A stretch of DNA of 64,000 nucleotides from Methylocella tundrae (GTDB lineage: Bacteria > Pseudomonadota > Alphaproteobacteria > Rhizobiales > Beijerinckiaceae). Below the pieces are notes generated by a model. It was not told where the DNA came from. It made no database searches and saw only the letters and a list, made by a program, of their open reading frames with translations. Location: contig NZ_CABFMQ020000057.1 in assembly GCF_901905185.1 (NCBI RefSeq), positions 1 through 64,000 of the forward strand, read 5' to 3'. A program made the translations under genes and the position numbers. Positions 8,825-17,903 of this stretch are shown here, one piece after another (the stretch's first letter is position 1; each line of letters begins with the position of its first letter).

Positions 8825-9757
8825 ATGAGCATTCTAATCGATGAAAAAAGCCGGGTCCTGATCCAGGGCTTCACCGGCGACAAGGGCACTTTCCACGCCA
8901 AGGAAATGATCGAGTGCGGCACCAACGTCGTCGGCGGGGTGACGCCCGGCAAAGGCGGCTCGACCCACCTCGGCCTGCCGGTCTTCAACACCGTCAAGGA
9001 CGCCGTGCGCGCGACCGGCGCGAACTGCAGCATCACCTTCGTCGCTCCGGCCTTTTGCGCCGACGCGATCATGGAGGCGGCCGACGCCGGCGTCGCGCTC
9101 GTGTGCTCGATCACGGACGGCATTCCGGCGCAGGACATGATGCGCGTGAAACGCTATCTGCTGCGCTATCAGCGCGGCCGCCGGACTTTGCTGGTTGGGC
9201 CGAACTGCGCCGGCATCATCAGCCCCGGTAAAGCCATGCTCGGCATCATGCCAAGCAACATTTACATGAAAGGCTCGGTCGGCATCGTATCGCGCTCCGG
9301 CACGCTCGGATATGAGGCCGCTTCGCAAATGAAGGATCTCGGCATCGGCGTTTCGACCAGCGTCGGCATCGGCGGCGATCCGATCAACGGCAGTTCGTTC
9401 CTTGATCATCTCGTTCTGTTCGAGCAGGATCCCGAGACGGAAGCCGTCATGATGATCGGCGAAATCGGCGGTCCGCAGGAAGCCGAAGCCGCCGCATGGA
9501 TCAAGAGCAATATGACCAAGCCGGTCGTCGGCTACGTTGCCGGGCTCACGGCGCCGAAAGGACGCCGCATGGGTCATGCGGGCGCCATCATCTCAGCGTC
9601 CGGCGACAGCGCCGCCGAAAAAGCGGAAATCATGAAGTCCTATGGGCTGACCGTCGCGCCGAGCCCAAGCGAACTCGGCTCGACTATGGCCAAGGTGTTG
9701 GGGCGCACGGGCGCTGCAGGCCAAACGCCGGCGCAACAGCCCGCGCACGCGCACTAA
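8825..9757 (+). CDS. mtkB: Malate--CoA ligase, alpha subunit
   Basis: This is the phosphohistidine-carrying subunit of malate thiokinase. It has 310 residues and is related to succinyl-CoA synthetase alpha. The CoA-binding Rossmann domain has IQGFTGDKGTFHAKEM and GGVTPGKGG. The phosphohistidine is His251 in GRRMGHAGAIIS. It lies 78 bp behind mtkA, with AGGCCCGGGGAGC just upstream of its ATG. The pair makes malyl-CoA for the lyase encoded two genes further on. The C-terminal extension rich in Gln, Pro and Ala (QTPAQQPAHAH) looks unstructured. Confidence 0.96.
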   Translation: MSILIDEKSRVLIQGFTGDKGTFHAKEMIECGTNVVGGVTPGKGGSTHLGLPVFNTVKDAVRATGANCSITFVAPAFCADAIMEAADAGVALVCSITDGIPAQDMMRVKRYLLRYQRGRRTLLVGPNCAGIISPGKAMLGIMPSNIYMKGSVGIVSRSGTLGYEAASQMKDLGIGVSTSVGIGGDPINGSSFLDHLVLFEQDPETEAVMMIGEIGGPQEAEAAAWIKSNMTKPVVGYVAGLTAPKGRRMGHAGAIISASGDSAAEKAEIMKSYGLTVAPSPSELGSTMAKVLGRTGAAGQTPAQQPAHAH

Positions 9758-9764
9758 TCCCCAG

Positions 9765-9800
9765 GCTGGACTGCGGCGAAGCGCATTGCCGCAGTCCAGC
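9765..9800 (+). repeat. Strong hairpin between mtkB and ppc
   Basis: A perfect 13-bp stem (GCTGGACTGCGGC, 9765-9777, with its complement at 9788-9800) has a 10-nt loop and starts 7 bp after the mtkB stop. No T-tract follows. In a 312-bp gap with no gene it could lower read-through into ppc or protect the mtkAB message from 3' exonucleases. Confidence 0.65.
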
Positions 9801-10069
9801 AGCGCAAGGGGGCGCTCAAAGCCCGGCCGCTCCATGCTCCAGGAAATCCGCGAGAGTTGAGATTGGCTGGGAGGACGGCGGCTCGGCAAAGGATCGCACC
9901 GCCTCATATCCATTGAAGCGAACCGCCTGGCTTGGTTCGCTCGCGTTGTTTCACCATTCGATGCCGACGGGGGAAGCCAACCTCCGCAATCCAGCCAAAT
10001 TCAAAAAGAGGGGACGTGCCCAGATGACGAACGGAAACGCTTTCTGGCGGTCTCTTCGGAGCGTTCGCC

Positions 10070-12829
10070 ATGACTGAGGCCAAGTTTCACGGGCGCCGCG
10101 ACCCGATCGTGAGCGCGGTCGACGTCAGCGACGGCGCGCCGTCCGGGGATCGCATCGCCGCCATCCTGTTTCAGCTGCTGCTCGAGGTCGTGCAGCGACA
10201 ACACCCTGAGATCGCGCCGGTTCTCGCCGGCGAGTCCGTCATCAAGAGCGCGTCGCCTGAAACGCTCTCGCGCATCTTCCAGGCGCATGGCATCTGGTTC
10301 CAACTGCTGTCAATCATCGAGCAGGACGCGGCGATGACGGAACGGCGCCAGACCGAAAGCGAACGTGGCGAACAAGCGGTTCCGGGCACATTCGCCAACG
10401 CGATCGCAAAAGCCGCCAAGCTCGGCGTCGCCGCTCAAGATCTCGGCGAGAAACTGGCGTTGACCCGCGTGCGCCCGGTTATCACGGCGCACCCGACCGA
10501 AGCCAAGCGCGTGACCGTGCTGGAAAAGCATCGTCGCATCTACCGCCTCCTGGTCGAGCTCGAACAACCGCGCTGGACGCCACGTGAACGCGCCGGCATC
10601 ATCGACCAGCTACGCGACGAAATCGAACTCCTGTGGATGACCGGCGAACTGCGGCTGGAAAAGCCCTCGGTCGAACAGGAAGTCGCCTGGGGTCTGCACT
10701 TCTTCCATGAAACGCTTTTTGACGGCGTCCCCGAACTTCTGAAAAAACTTGATCGCGCGCTGCAGCGCTCCTACCCCGGCGAGCATTTCGCGCTTTCACA
10801 TTTCTTTCAGTTCGGCTCCTGGATCGGCGGCGACCGCGACGGCAATCCTTTCGTCACCAATAGAGTTACGCGGCGGGCTCTTACCGCCAACGCGATCGCG
10901 AGCCTGCGCTACTACGAGCAGCGGCTTCTTCAGTTGATGCGAAGCCTCTCGATCGCTGAGCGAGCGCTTCCGCCGCCGGCTGGTTTTCGCGAGGCGCTCA
11001 ATCGCGCTCTGGCGGAAAGCGGCGAAGGCCCCGAAATTGCGCTGCGCAATCCCGGCGAGCCTTATCGCCAATTTCTGTTCTGCGTCCATCGCAAGCTCAA
11101 GGCCACTCTCGCGCTTTACGAAGGCGCGCGGCCGTCGGCTTCCCCTTACATCAGCGCTGACGACCTCATAGCCGATCTCGCCGTGACCGAGGAGGCGTTG
11201 GCCGAAAGCGGCAGCGTGGGGCTTGCGCTGGACCTCGTGCGGCCGCTGCGCTGGGCTGTGGAGGTGTTCCGCTTCCGCACGGTCAGGCTCGACCTGCGCG
11301 AGAATACGACGCGGCTGACCCAAACCTTGCAGGCGCTTTGGCGCTCCATGCACACTGAGGCGGACGGGGAGCCGCCGGCGCACGATTCCAAGGAGTGGAA
11401 GGCCTGGCTCCTTGCCGAACTTGCGCGTCCACACAGCGGGCCTTCGATCCATCGCTCCTTGCCGCCGGAAGCCGAAGAAACGCTCGGCATGTTCAAGCTT
11501 GCGCGCGACCAGAACGAAGAATTCGACCGCGAGGCTTTTGGCAGCTTCGTGCTCAGCATGACGCGATCAGCCGCCGATGTGCTTGGCGCCTATCTTCTCG
11601 CCAAGGAGGCTGACCTCTACCACGACGCAACGCGGGTCGAGGCCTGCAACCTGCCCGTCTCGCCCCTTTTCGAGACGATAACGGACCTTCGCGCGGCGCC
11701 TGCGATCATGCGCGAATTGCTGTCGCTGCCGCTTGTCCGGCGGAGCGCGCGCATGCAGGGCGGAACACAGGAAGTCATGATCGGCTATTCCGACTCGAAC
11801 AAGGACGGCGGCTTCCTGTCCTCGAACTGGGAGCTCGCGAAAGCGCAGGACCGGCTGACGAAGATCGGCGCCGAAGCCGGCATCCCGATCTCCTTTTTCC
11901 ACGGCCGCGGCGGGTCCGTCAGCCGGGGCGGCGCGCCGACGGCGCAGGCGATCGCGGCGCAGCCGGCGGGATCCATCAGCGGGCGCTTGCGCGTCACCGA
12001 GCAAGGCGAGGTGGTCTCCTTCAAATATGCCAATAAAGGCACCGCCGCCTATCAGATGGAGATGCTGGGGGCGAGTGTTTTCGAGCATGCGCTGATCTCG
12101 GAACGCGCCGCCCCGGCGCTGCGCGCCGAATTTGAAGAGGCGATGGAAGCCTTGTCCGGCGCCTCGCACGCGGCCTATGCGGGCCTCATCAATCATCCGG
12201 ACCTTCTGACCTATTTTCAGTCGGCAAGCCCGCTTGACGAGATTTCGATGCTGAATATCGGCTCGCGTCCAGCGCGCCGCTTCGGCGCTCGTTCGCTGAG
12301 CGACCTGCGCGCCATTCCGTGGGTCTTCGCCTGGGCGCAGAACCGCCACGTCATCACCGGCTGGTACGGCGTCGGCAGCGGCGTCGCCAGCTTCCTTGAT
12401 GTCCGCAAGGAGCGTGGGCTCGCTCTGCTCCGTCGCATGTTTGCAGAGTCCGAGCTGTTTCGCATGATCGTCGGGGAAGTGGAGAAAACCCTCGGCCTCG
12501 TCGATCTCGACATCGCGCGCGAATATGCCGGGCTCGTCTATGACGATGACGTGCGCGAGGCGATCTTCGGCATGATCACGGCCGAATATGCCCTGACGCA
12601 CAAAATGATCTTGAAGATTACAGAGGAAGACGAAATCGGGCAGCGCTTCCCCTCTTATCGAAGCCGGCTCGAACATCGGCTGCCGACCATCAACAAGATC
12701 AATCGCGAGCAGGTGGAGCTCTTGCGCGGGTTCCGGGCCTGCACAAACGAACTGAGCAAAGAGGCCTATAAATCCAATCTTCTGCTCTCGATCAACTGCA
12801 TCGCCAGCGGTCTCGGCGCCACCGGATGA
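10070..12829 (+). CDS. ppc: Phosphoenolpyruvate carboxylase
   Basis: This enzyme carboxylates PEP to oxaloacetate, the CO2-fixing step of the serine cycle. It has 919 residues, the usual bacterial length. The catalytic His141 lies in ITAHPTEAKR. The central motif MIGYSDSNKDGGFLSSNWEL and the mobile-loop motif FFHGRGGSVSRGG are both intact. The C-terminus ends in SINCIASGLGATG, near the family's regulatory aspartate-site region. Within the rightward operon it follows mtkB and precedes mcl. Placement with mtkAB and mcl marks it as the serine-cycle PEP carboxylase. Confidence 0.97.
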   Translation: MTEAKFHGRRDPIVSAVDVSDGAPSGDRIAAILFQLLLEVVQRQHPEIAPVLAGESVIKSASPETLSRIFQAHGIWFQLLSIIEQDAAMTERRQTESERGEQAVPGTFANAIAKAAKLGVAAQDLGEKLALTRVRPVITAHPTEAKRVTVLEKHRRIYRLLVELEQPRWTPRERAGIIDQLRDEIELLWMTGELRLEKPSVEQEVAWGLHFFHETLFDGVPELLKKLDRALQRSYPGEHFALSHFFQFGSWIGGDRDGNPFVTNRVTRRALTANAIASLRYYEQRLLQLMRSLSIAERALPPPAGFREALNRALAESGEGPEIALRNPGEPYRQFLFCVHRKLKATLALYEGARPSASPYISADDLIADLAVTEEALAESGSVGLALDLVRPLRWAVEVFRFRTVRLDLRENTTRLTQTLQALWRSMHTEADGEPPAHDSKEWKAWLLAELARPHSGPSIHRSLPPEAEETLGMFKLARDQNEEFDREAFGSFVLSMTRSAADVLGAYLLAKEADLYHDATRVEACNLPVSPLFETITDLRAAPAIMRELLSLPLVRRSARMQGGTQEVMIGYSDSNKDGGFLSSNWELAKAQDRLTKIGAEAGIPISFFHGRGGSVSRGGAPTAQAIAAQPAGSISGRLRVTEQGEVVSFKYANKGTAAYQMEMLGASVFEHALISERAAPALRAEFEEAMEALSGASHAAYAGLINHPDLLTYFQSASPLDEISMLNIGSRPARRFGARSLSDLRAIPWVFAWAQNRHVITGWYGVGSGVASFLDVRKERGLALLRRMFAESELFRMIVGEVEKTLGLVDLDIAREYAGLVYDDDVREAIFGMITAEYALTHKMILKITEEDEIGQRFPSYRSRLEHRLPTINKINREQVELLRGFRACTNELSKEAYKSNLLLSINCIASGLGATG

Positions 12830-12869
12830 AGCCGCACCAATATAGTATTTAGGAAAAGGAAATGACGCT

Positions 12870-13847
12870 ATGAGCTTCACCATCATCGAACAAGCGACGC
12901 CGCGCTTGCATCGCTCGGAACTCGCCGTTCCCGGCTCCAACCCCGGCCTCTTCGAGAAAGCCGCGACGTCAGCAGCCGACATCATCTTCCTCGACGTCGA
13001 GGACGCCGTCGCGCCGGACGACAAGGAGCAGGCCCGCAAGAACATCATCGCAGGTCTCAACGAGATCAATTGGGGTTCAAAGACCATGATGGTGCGCATC
13101 AATGGTCTTGACACCCATTACATGTACCGCGACGTCGTCGACATCGTGGAGGCATGCCCGCGCCTCGACATGATCTTGATTCCGAAGGTCGGCGTGCCGG
13201 CCGACGTCTACGCGATCGACATGCTGGTGACGCAGATCGAGGCCGCCAAGAAGCGCCAGAAACGCATCGGCTTCGAGATCTTGATCGAGACCGCGCTCGG
13301 CATGGCCAATGTTGAAGCCATCGCGCAATCGAGCAAGCGCCTCGAAGCAATGTCTTTCGGCGTCGCGGATTATGCCGCCTCGACCCGCGCCCGCACCACC
13401 GTCATCGGCGGCGTTAACGCGGATTACGGCGTGCTGACCGATAAGGACGCCAAGGGAGACAGACAGTATTTTTGGGCTGATCCCTGGCACGCCGCGCAAA
13501 CCCGCATGATGGTCGCCTGCCGCGCCTATGGCCTGCGCCCCATCGACGGACCCTTCGGCGATTTCTCCGATCCCGACGGCTTCATCGCGGCGGCCAATCG
13601 CGTCGCAGTGCTCGGCTATGAAGGAAAATGGGCGATCCACCCTTCGCAGATCGAGCTCGCCAATAAGGTCTTCACGCCGTCCGACGCGGAGGTCAACAAG
13701 GCGCGCCGGATCGTGGCGGCGATGGACGAGGCGGCGAAAGCCGGCAAAGGCGCCGTCTCGCTCGACGGCCGCCTTATCGATATCGCCAGCATTCGCATGG
13801 CGGAAGCCCTTCTGGCGAAAGCCGATTCGATCGGCGTCGCCGCCTGA
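12870..13847 (+). CDS. mcl: L-malyl-CoA lyase
   Basis: This enzyme cleaves malyl-CoA to acetyl-CoA and glyoxylate, closing the serine cycle. It has 325 residues and is a CitE/HpcH-type TIM barrel. Near-invariant stretches include RLHRSELAVPGSNPGLFEKA, FLDVEDAVAPDDKEQARKN (metal-binding acids) and SFGVADYAASTRARTTV. It begins at the ATG at 12870 with AGGAAAAGGAAATG upstream, 40 bp after ppc. It is the last gene of the operon, followed by a strong hairpin at 13889-13920. Similarity to Methylorubrum Mcl1 is high by eye. Confidence 0.97.
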   Translation: MSFTIIEQATPRLHRSELAVPGSNPGLFEKAATSAADIIFLDVEDAVAPDDKEQARKNIIAGLNEINWGSKTMMVRINGLDTHYMYRDVVDIVEACPRLDMILIPKVGVPADVYAIDMLVTQIEAAKKRQKRIGFEILIETALGMANVEAIAQSSKRLEAMSFGVADYAASTRARTTVIGGVNADYGVLTDKDAKGDRQYFWADPWHAAQTRMMVACRAYGLRPIDGPFGDFSDPDGFIAAANRVAVLGYEGKWAIHPSQIELANKVFTPSDAEVNKARRIVAAMDEAAKAGKGAVSLDGRLIDIASIRMAEALLAKADSIGVAA

Positions 13848-13888
13848 GTCCAAACGGCAGCTCTTGAAAAGGTTGACGGCTCGGCCGA

Positions 13889-13920
13889 AACTCGCCCGCG
13901 GCGCAAGCTGCGGGCGAGTT
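13889..13920 (+). terminator. Probable terminator of the mtkAB-ppc-mcl operon
   Basis: A perfect 11-bp stem AACTCGCCCGC / GCGGGCGAGTT with a 10-nt loop is followed by TTCATTT. It lies 42 bp after the mcl stop and just before cutA. The T-rich end is short, so termination may be partial. Confidence 0.65.
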
Positions 13921-13942
13921 CATTTGGCGATCGGCCTATCCG

Positions 13943-14260
13943 ATGAAGATCTTTTACGTCACGCTCAACACTGTCGAAGAGGCTCGCGAGATCGCGCGGG
14001 CGGTCTTGGAGCGGCGCCTGGCCGTCTGCTGCAACTGGTTTCCAATTACCTGCGCCTACCGCTGGGAGGAGGAAATCAAGGAAGAGCCCGAGGTGGTTCT
14101 GCTCATCAAGACGCGGGCTGGTTACCGGCCAGCGGTCGAGGCGGCGATTGGCAGCGTCGTCAGTTACGTCAATTGCATTGCCGAATTCGCGCCCGACTCG
14201 GTGAATGCCGCATTTCTCGACTGGCTCAACCGCGACGTGCCTGAACCCGTGAAAAGCTAG
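13943..14260 (+). CDS. cutA: CutA1-type divalent cation tolerance protein
   Basis: This small trimeric PII-like protein has 105 residues, the normal CutA size. The family signatures are CCNWFPITCAYRWEEEIKEE and VVLLIKTRAGYRPAVEAAI. CutA1 has been linked to copper tolerance in E. coli, though its molecular role is unsettled. No ribosome site as strong as those of its neighbours is seen. Its TAG stop overlaps, as a CTAG palindrome, the TAG stop of the convergent gene on the other strand. It is downstream of the serine-cycle terminator and is probably independent of that operon. Confidence 0.9.
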   Translation: MKIFYVTLNTVEEAREIARAVLERRLAVCCNWFPITCAYRWEEEIKEEPEVVLLIKTRAGYRPAVEAAIGSVVSYVNCIAEFAPDSVNAAFLDWLNRDVPEPVKS

Positions 14261-14688
14261 GCTGGAACCGACAAGTGGACAGCTGCGCCTGCCGATCGCG
14301 CGCGCTCTTTCGCTTGCATGACGCCGTCCCAATCAGGAGCGCCGGTCGTCAGAAAATTGACGATCGCGCGGGCGGCGCCGCACGCCTCCGCCCGCCATCC
14401 GGGATGGCGATGGTTGACCGTGAAATCTGGGAAAAAGAGCGCCGCCAGCGGGCTGTCGCACTGGGCTTGATTTTGCACGTAACGGCGAGCGCCGCGAACG
14501 GAAATACCATGCGCGAGAGCCATGTGGCCGCCGATGCAGCCAACCGAACCGCAATCTGCAGCCGCTCGCGTCATGTCGAGCGCAACGGTTCCGTCCATAA
14601 GCTTCAACGCGAGCGTGATCAGCTCTTCTCTTTCCCATTCTTCGATGCCGAGCGCGGTTGCCGGCTGATAGGGGTCGTGGTGCTTCAT
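14257..14688 (-). CDS. Protein of unknown function, 143 aa
   Basis: This soluble, cytoplasmic-looking protein is not recognised. It starts at ATG 14688 with CAGGAGCAG upstream; a longer open frame to 15039 has no such signal and overlaps the next gene's leader. It carries a CGSVGCIGGHMALAHG loop (two Cys and a His in a Gly-rich turn, about residues 47-62) that could bind metal, and Trp/Pro-rich segments around it. It is convergent with cutA, sharing four bases at the stops (CTAG). No neighbour suggests a role. Confidence 0.65.
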   Translation of the reverse strand: MKHHDPYQPATALGIEEWEREELITLALKLMDGTVALDMTRAAADCGSVGCIGGHMALAHGISVRGARRYVQNQAQCDSPLAALFFPDFTVNHRHPGWRAEACGAARAIVNFLTTGAPDWDGVMQAKERARSAGAAVHLSVPA

Positions 14689-14860
14689 CGACTGCTCCTG
14701 GAGGCGATTAACCTTACACGCAGTGACTTGTGAGTCTTGAAGCCTCTCATGAGAGTCAGGATGTGACAAGAGGCGCGTCGCCAAGGGCGGCTTTGATATG
14801 GAGCTTATGATTTCATTAGGATATGAAAGCGTGAGATTGGATCCAAGATTGGAAGATCTC

Positions 14861-15349
14861 ATGAGACCGCTCTGCACGCTGACTGCCTTTTTTTTGATCG
14901 TCAGCGGCCCCGCGAGCGCTGAAGATGGCGCCGCGGGCGTTGCGCTCACGGGGCTCGGCGGCGAGCAGGCGTCGATAACGCGCGCCGAGCTCGACGCTCT
15001 CCCCCGCGTAAAAATCAACGTCGACCAGCATGGCGCCACTCATGCTTATGAAGGCGCCCTCCTCGGCGAGGTTCTGGCTAAAGTCGGCGTTCCTCGAGGC
15101 AAGGCCATCCATGGACCGGAGATGGCCGACATCGTCATCGTCGAGGCGCGTGACGGCTACAGGATCGCGCTCGACCTGGCCGGAACGGATGCGGCGACGA
15201 GAAGCGATCGCGTGATTCTGGCTGACACTATGGACGGCGCGCCGCTGGAAGATGAGAAAGGCCCGTTTCAGCTCGTCGTCGAAGGCGATCTGCGTCCAGC
15301 GCGGGCCGTCCGCATGGTTTCAGCGATCAAGGTCGAGCGCGTCCGCTGA
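14861..15349 (+). CDS. Exported molybdopterin-oxidoreductase-like domain protein
   Basis: From ATG 14861 the protein has 162 residues, beginning with a signal peptide (MRPLCTLTAFFLIVSGPASA, cleavage likely before ED). The mature part resembles the small beta-rich fold of oxidoreductase molybdopterin-binding domain proteins: a VALTGLGGEQASITRAEL start, YEGALLGEVLAKVGVPRG in the middle, and GPFQLVVEGDLRPARAVR near the end. It lacks the Cys ligand and partner membrane subunit of SuoxA/MsrP-type enzymes, so it may bind another ligand or none. An upstream start at 14798 is possible but would bury the signal peptide. It is probably periplasmic. Confidence 0.7.
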   Translation: MRPLCTLTAFFLIVSGPASAEDGAAGVALTGLGGEQASITRAELDALPRVKINVDQHGATHAYEGALLGEVLAKVGVPRGKAIHGPEMADIVIVEARDGYRIALDLAGTDAATRSDRVILADTMDGAPLEDEKGPFQLVVEGDLRPARAVRMVSAIKVERVR

Positions 15350-15380
15350 GGCGCAAGGCAGCTGCTGGGTTAAGGAGCTT

Positions 15381-16466
15381 TCATTTCGCTTTTATTTCAC
15401 GCGCGAGCAAAGCGCGTTTGCGCTCGACGCCCCAGCGATAGCCTGACAATGCGCCATCCTTGCGGATCACGCGGTGACACGGGATCGCGAGCGCCACCGG
15501 ATTGGCGGCGCATGCGCCTGCTACCGCGCGGACTGCCTTTGGCGCTCCGATCCGCCGGGCGATCTCGGTATAATTCTCTGTCGAGCCCATTGAGATTTCC
15601 TGAAGGGCTTTCCAGACGCGCTGCTGAAAGGCGGTGCCGCGCACATCGAGCGGCAGCTCAAGACCAAGCGCTGGCGCCTCGACAAAACCGACTACCTTCG
15701 CGATCAGCGCCTCGAATGCCGCGTCAGCGCCAATGAGCCTGGACTGCGGGAAGCGATCCTCAAGGTCGTGCAAAAGCGCGGACGGATCATCGCCCATCGA
15801 GATGGCGCAGACCCCTTTGGCGCTGACTGCGACAAGAATCGCGCCAAGAGAGGATTGACCGATGGCGAAGCGGATTTCCGCGCCAGCGCCGCCGGCCTGA
15901 AAATCGGTGGGAGTCATGCCCAAGATCTGATTGGCCTTTGCATAGAAGCGGCCGCTCGAGTTGAAGCCCGCATCGAAAATAGCTTCGGTCACCGTCTTGC
16001 CGCTGGCAAGTTGGCCCCTGAGCTTGCGGGCCCGATGCGCGCTCGCGTAGTCGGTCGGCGTCAATCCCGTCGCCGCCTTGAAAACATGATGAAAATGAGA
16101 GGCGCTTAACCCTGCCGCCTTGGCCAGCCGGGCCAACCGCGGAGGTTCTTCGGCGGCTTCAATCAAGCGGCAGGCGTCAGCCACTTTCGCGGCGTATCGT
16201 TGCGCTAGCGGCGCGCCGTCGGGGCGGCAGCGCTGGCAAGGACGAAAGCCTGCGGCCTCCGCCGCCGCCGCCGTGGCGTGGAACCGGACGTTCTTCGGGT
16301 TGGGCCGCCGCGCCGGACAGGATGGGCGGCAGTAAACGCCGGTCGTTTCAACGGAATAGAAAAACGAGCACTCCGCCGAATGATCGCGGGCGACGATTAA
16401 AGTCCAGCGCGGATCTTGCGTCGCTGGCGCGTCGGGCTGCTGTCGTTGCCTAGGGCGCGGGTTCAT
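15381..16466 (-). CDS. ada: Bifunctional DNA repair protein / transcriptional activator Ada
   Basis: Ada repairs methyl damage on DNA by transferring methyl groups to its own cysteines, and then activates the adaptive-response genes. It has 361 residues. The N-terminal Zn domain has Cys46, Cys50, Cys77 and Cys80, with Cys46 corresponding to the phosphotriester acceptor. An AraC-type helix-turn-helix follows (ASHFHHVFKAATGLTP, about 122-137). The C-terminal O6-methylguanine methyltransferase has the IPCHRVI active site with Cys330. All catalytic residues are present. It stands alone, convergent with the exported protein upstream in coordinates. Methylotrophs make reactive C1 compounds, so the presence of this gene is sensible. 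Confidence 0.96.
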   Translation of the reverse strand: MNPRPRQRQQPDAPATQDPRWTLIVARDHSAECSFFYSVETTGVYCRPSCPARRPNPKNVRFHATAAAAEAAGFRPCQRCRPDGAPLAQRYAAKVADACRLIEAAEEPPRLARLAKAAGLSASHFHHVFKAATGLTPTDYASAHRARKLRGQLASGKTVTEAIFDAGFNSSGRFYAKANQILGMTPTDFQAGGAGAEIRFAIGQSSLGAILVAVSAKGVCAISMGDDPSALLHDLEDRFPQSRLIGADAAFEALIAKVVGFVEAPALGLELPLDVRGTAFQQRVWKALQEISMGSTENYTEIARRIGAPKAVRAVAGACAANPVALAIPCHRVIRKDGALSGYRWGVERKRALLAREIKAK

Positions 16467-16698
16467 GAACGGATCCTTTCACGATTCGTATCGTGAAGCG
16501 TCACCTGCCAGCTGACCGCTCGCGCCGCACTGCGAGTCTTGCTATTGAATCGAAAAACCTTTGGTCATCGTCGTCGCCGCGGACGGCGGCGCAAATATCG
16601 CGAAACGTCAACAATGCCGCTTCTCGTCGCAATTCTTTGTTTCGCGACGGCCAGATTTCAACACGTCGGAACGCGTTCCGCATGCTTAACCAATCCCG

Positions 16699-17148
16699 TC
16701 AATTGTAATAGCCCGCGAAAAAGGGCGTACCATAACCATCGACGGGGTCGAAAATGCCATGGCTATTGGTATTAACAAAGCCGTAGCCTTGATCAAAATC
16801 ATAGCCAATTGCTTCGCTGGCCATCGCTGTGCCTATCGCGTTCCGATACTGGATTTTGCGATGCTGCCGCTCTTGCGCGGCGCCGATGCGATATTGTGGC
16901 GGCAGCGGATAGAACCCCGCTCCGCTCTCCCCGTCTTGCGAGAGGGCGACAAAGCCGGAAGATCCGTGTGCGGGCCGCCGCCGCCTTTCTTCCGCAGCGT
17001 AGCTGAGGCTGGTGCGCTCCGCATGAGCGCGGCGGTGGGACGCCGCGGTCCCTTTGGTCGCCTCGGAGGCCTGTCCAGCGGACATCATGAAAGCGAGCGC
17101 AAGAGTTGCGATGGCCGCAAGGGTGGCCGCCGTCTTTTGAAAGCGCAT
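16699..17148 (-). CDS. Small exported protein of unknown function
   Basis: A protein of 149 residues starts at ATG 17148, where TTTGGAG lies nine bases upstream; an ATG at 17157 is in the same frame but sits on the ribosome site. Residues 1-27 form a signal peptide (LAAIATLALAFMMSAGQA). The mature part is rich in Arg, His and Gly, and its C-terminus is rich in aromatic and Gly residues (YDFDQGYGFVNT... YGTPFFAGYYN). No domain is recognised. It is flanked by non-coding DNA on both sides, including about 590 bp (17149-17735) before the tRNA in which no other gene is seen. Confidence 0.55.
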   Translation of the reverse strand: MRFQKTAATLAAIATLALAFMMSAGQASEATKGTAASHRRAHAERTSLSYAAEERRRRPAHGSSGFVALSQDGESGAGFYPLPPQYRIGAAQERQHRKIQYRNAIGTAMASEAIGYDFDQGYGFVNTNSHGIFDPVDGYGTPFFAGYYN

Positions 17149-17735
17149 TATCCTCATCTCCAAATGCCGGCGAATCTCGCGTCTCGACCAAAAGAAAAGC
17201 CTCAAGCGGATCCGCCTTGGACGCATCCGCCAATAAAGAGGCAAGGCAATTGAGCTTCCTTGAATCGCTGTCCTCGACCTCCAACTTGGCATGTTTTCTT
17301 TAAGCCAACATCTTTCTGGCGAGAAGCTTTTATCGATACCAGGAGAAATCGCCTTCCCGAGGGGGCCTCGAGAGGGATTGGCCGGATTCGCGAAAATTCA
17401 AGCCATCCCCTTCATTTCTACGCGCCAAATGCGCGTTCGATGACGCGAAGGGCTGAATCGTTCTTTGTCATTTCGCGGCCCTCGTTTCCTCGCGGCGATC
17501 GGCCTGCCCGACTCCGGACGCAGACCCCTCCCTCGCCGGCCTCATTGCGCTTTTGGGTGTCGATTGGCCGGTCCGTTCCGACGTTCCACACGGCCACTTC
17601 AAGGCGGCTCGGTTGGACGATTCACGCGGCGCAAATGTCCGCAATGATCCACTGCCGTTCGGGACAGTTTTTCCGTATTTTTTCCGTACGTTCGGAGGGG
17701 ATGGAGCCGGCGCGCGGCTAACTCATTGATTTCGT

Positions 17736-17811
17736 TGGCGCGCCCAAGGGGAATCGAACCCCTGTTTTCGCCGTGAAAGGGCGACGTCCTAGACCGCTAG
17801 ACGATGGGCGC
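17736..17811 (-). tRNA. tRNA-Glu (anticodon UUC)
   Basis: The minus strand folds into a 76-nt cloverleaf. It has acceptor GCGCCCA / TGGGCGC, D arm GTCTAGCGGTCTAGGAC, anticodon stem TCGCC / GGCGA with loop CTTTCAC (anticodon TTC), T arm GGGG-TTCGATT-CCCC, discriminator G and an encoded 3' CCA. It lies downstream of recJ on the same strand, 92 bp away. Confidence 0.97.
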
Positions 17812-17903
17812 GCGGGCTGAAGCGCTCATGTTTCGCATGTTCGTCACCCAGCCGTGGGAGATATAAAGGGCGATTGGCGGCCTGGCAAGTTCAAGAAAGC
17901 GAT

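Noticed and set aside
11567..13114. 515-codon open frame opposite ppc
   Set aside because: It runs antisense to a gene with all family motifs. Long antisense frames are expected in GC-rich codon-biased DNA, and the peptide has no family features.
17736..17811. tRNA-Glu as attachment site of the particle cluster
   Set aside because: It lies 5 kb outside the block with recJ and hisD between, and no repeat of its 3' end was noticed at the cluster border.
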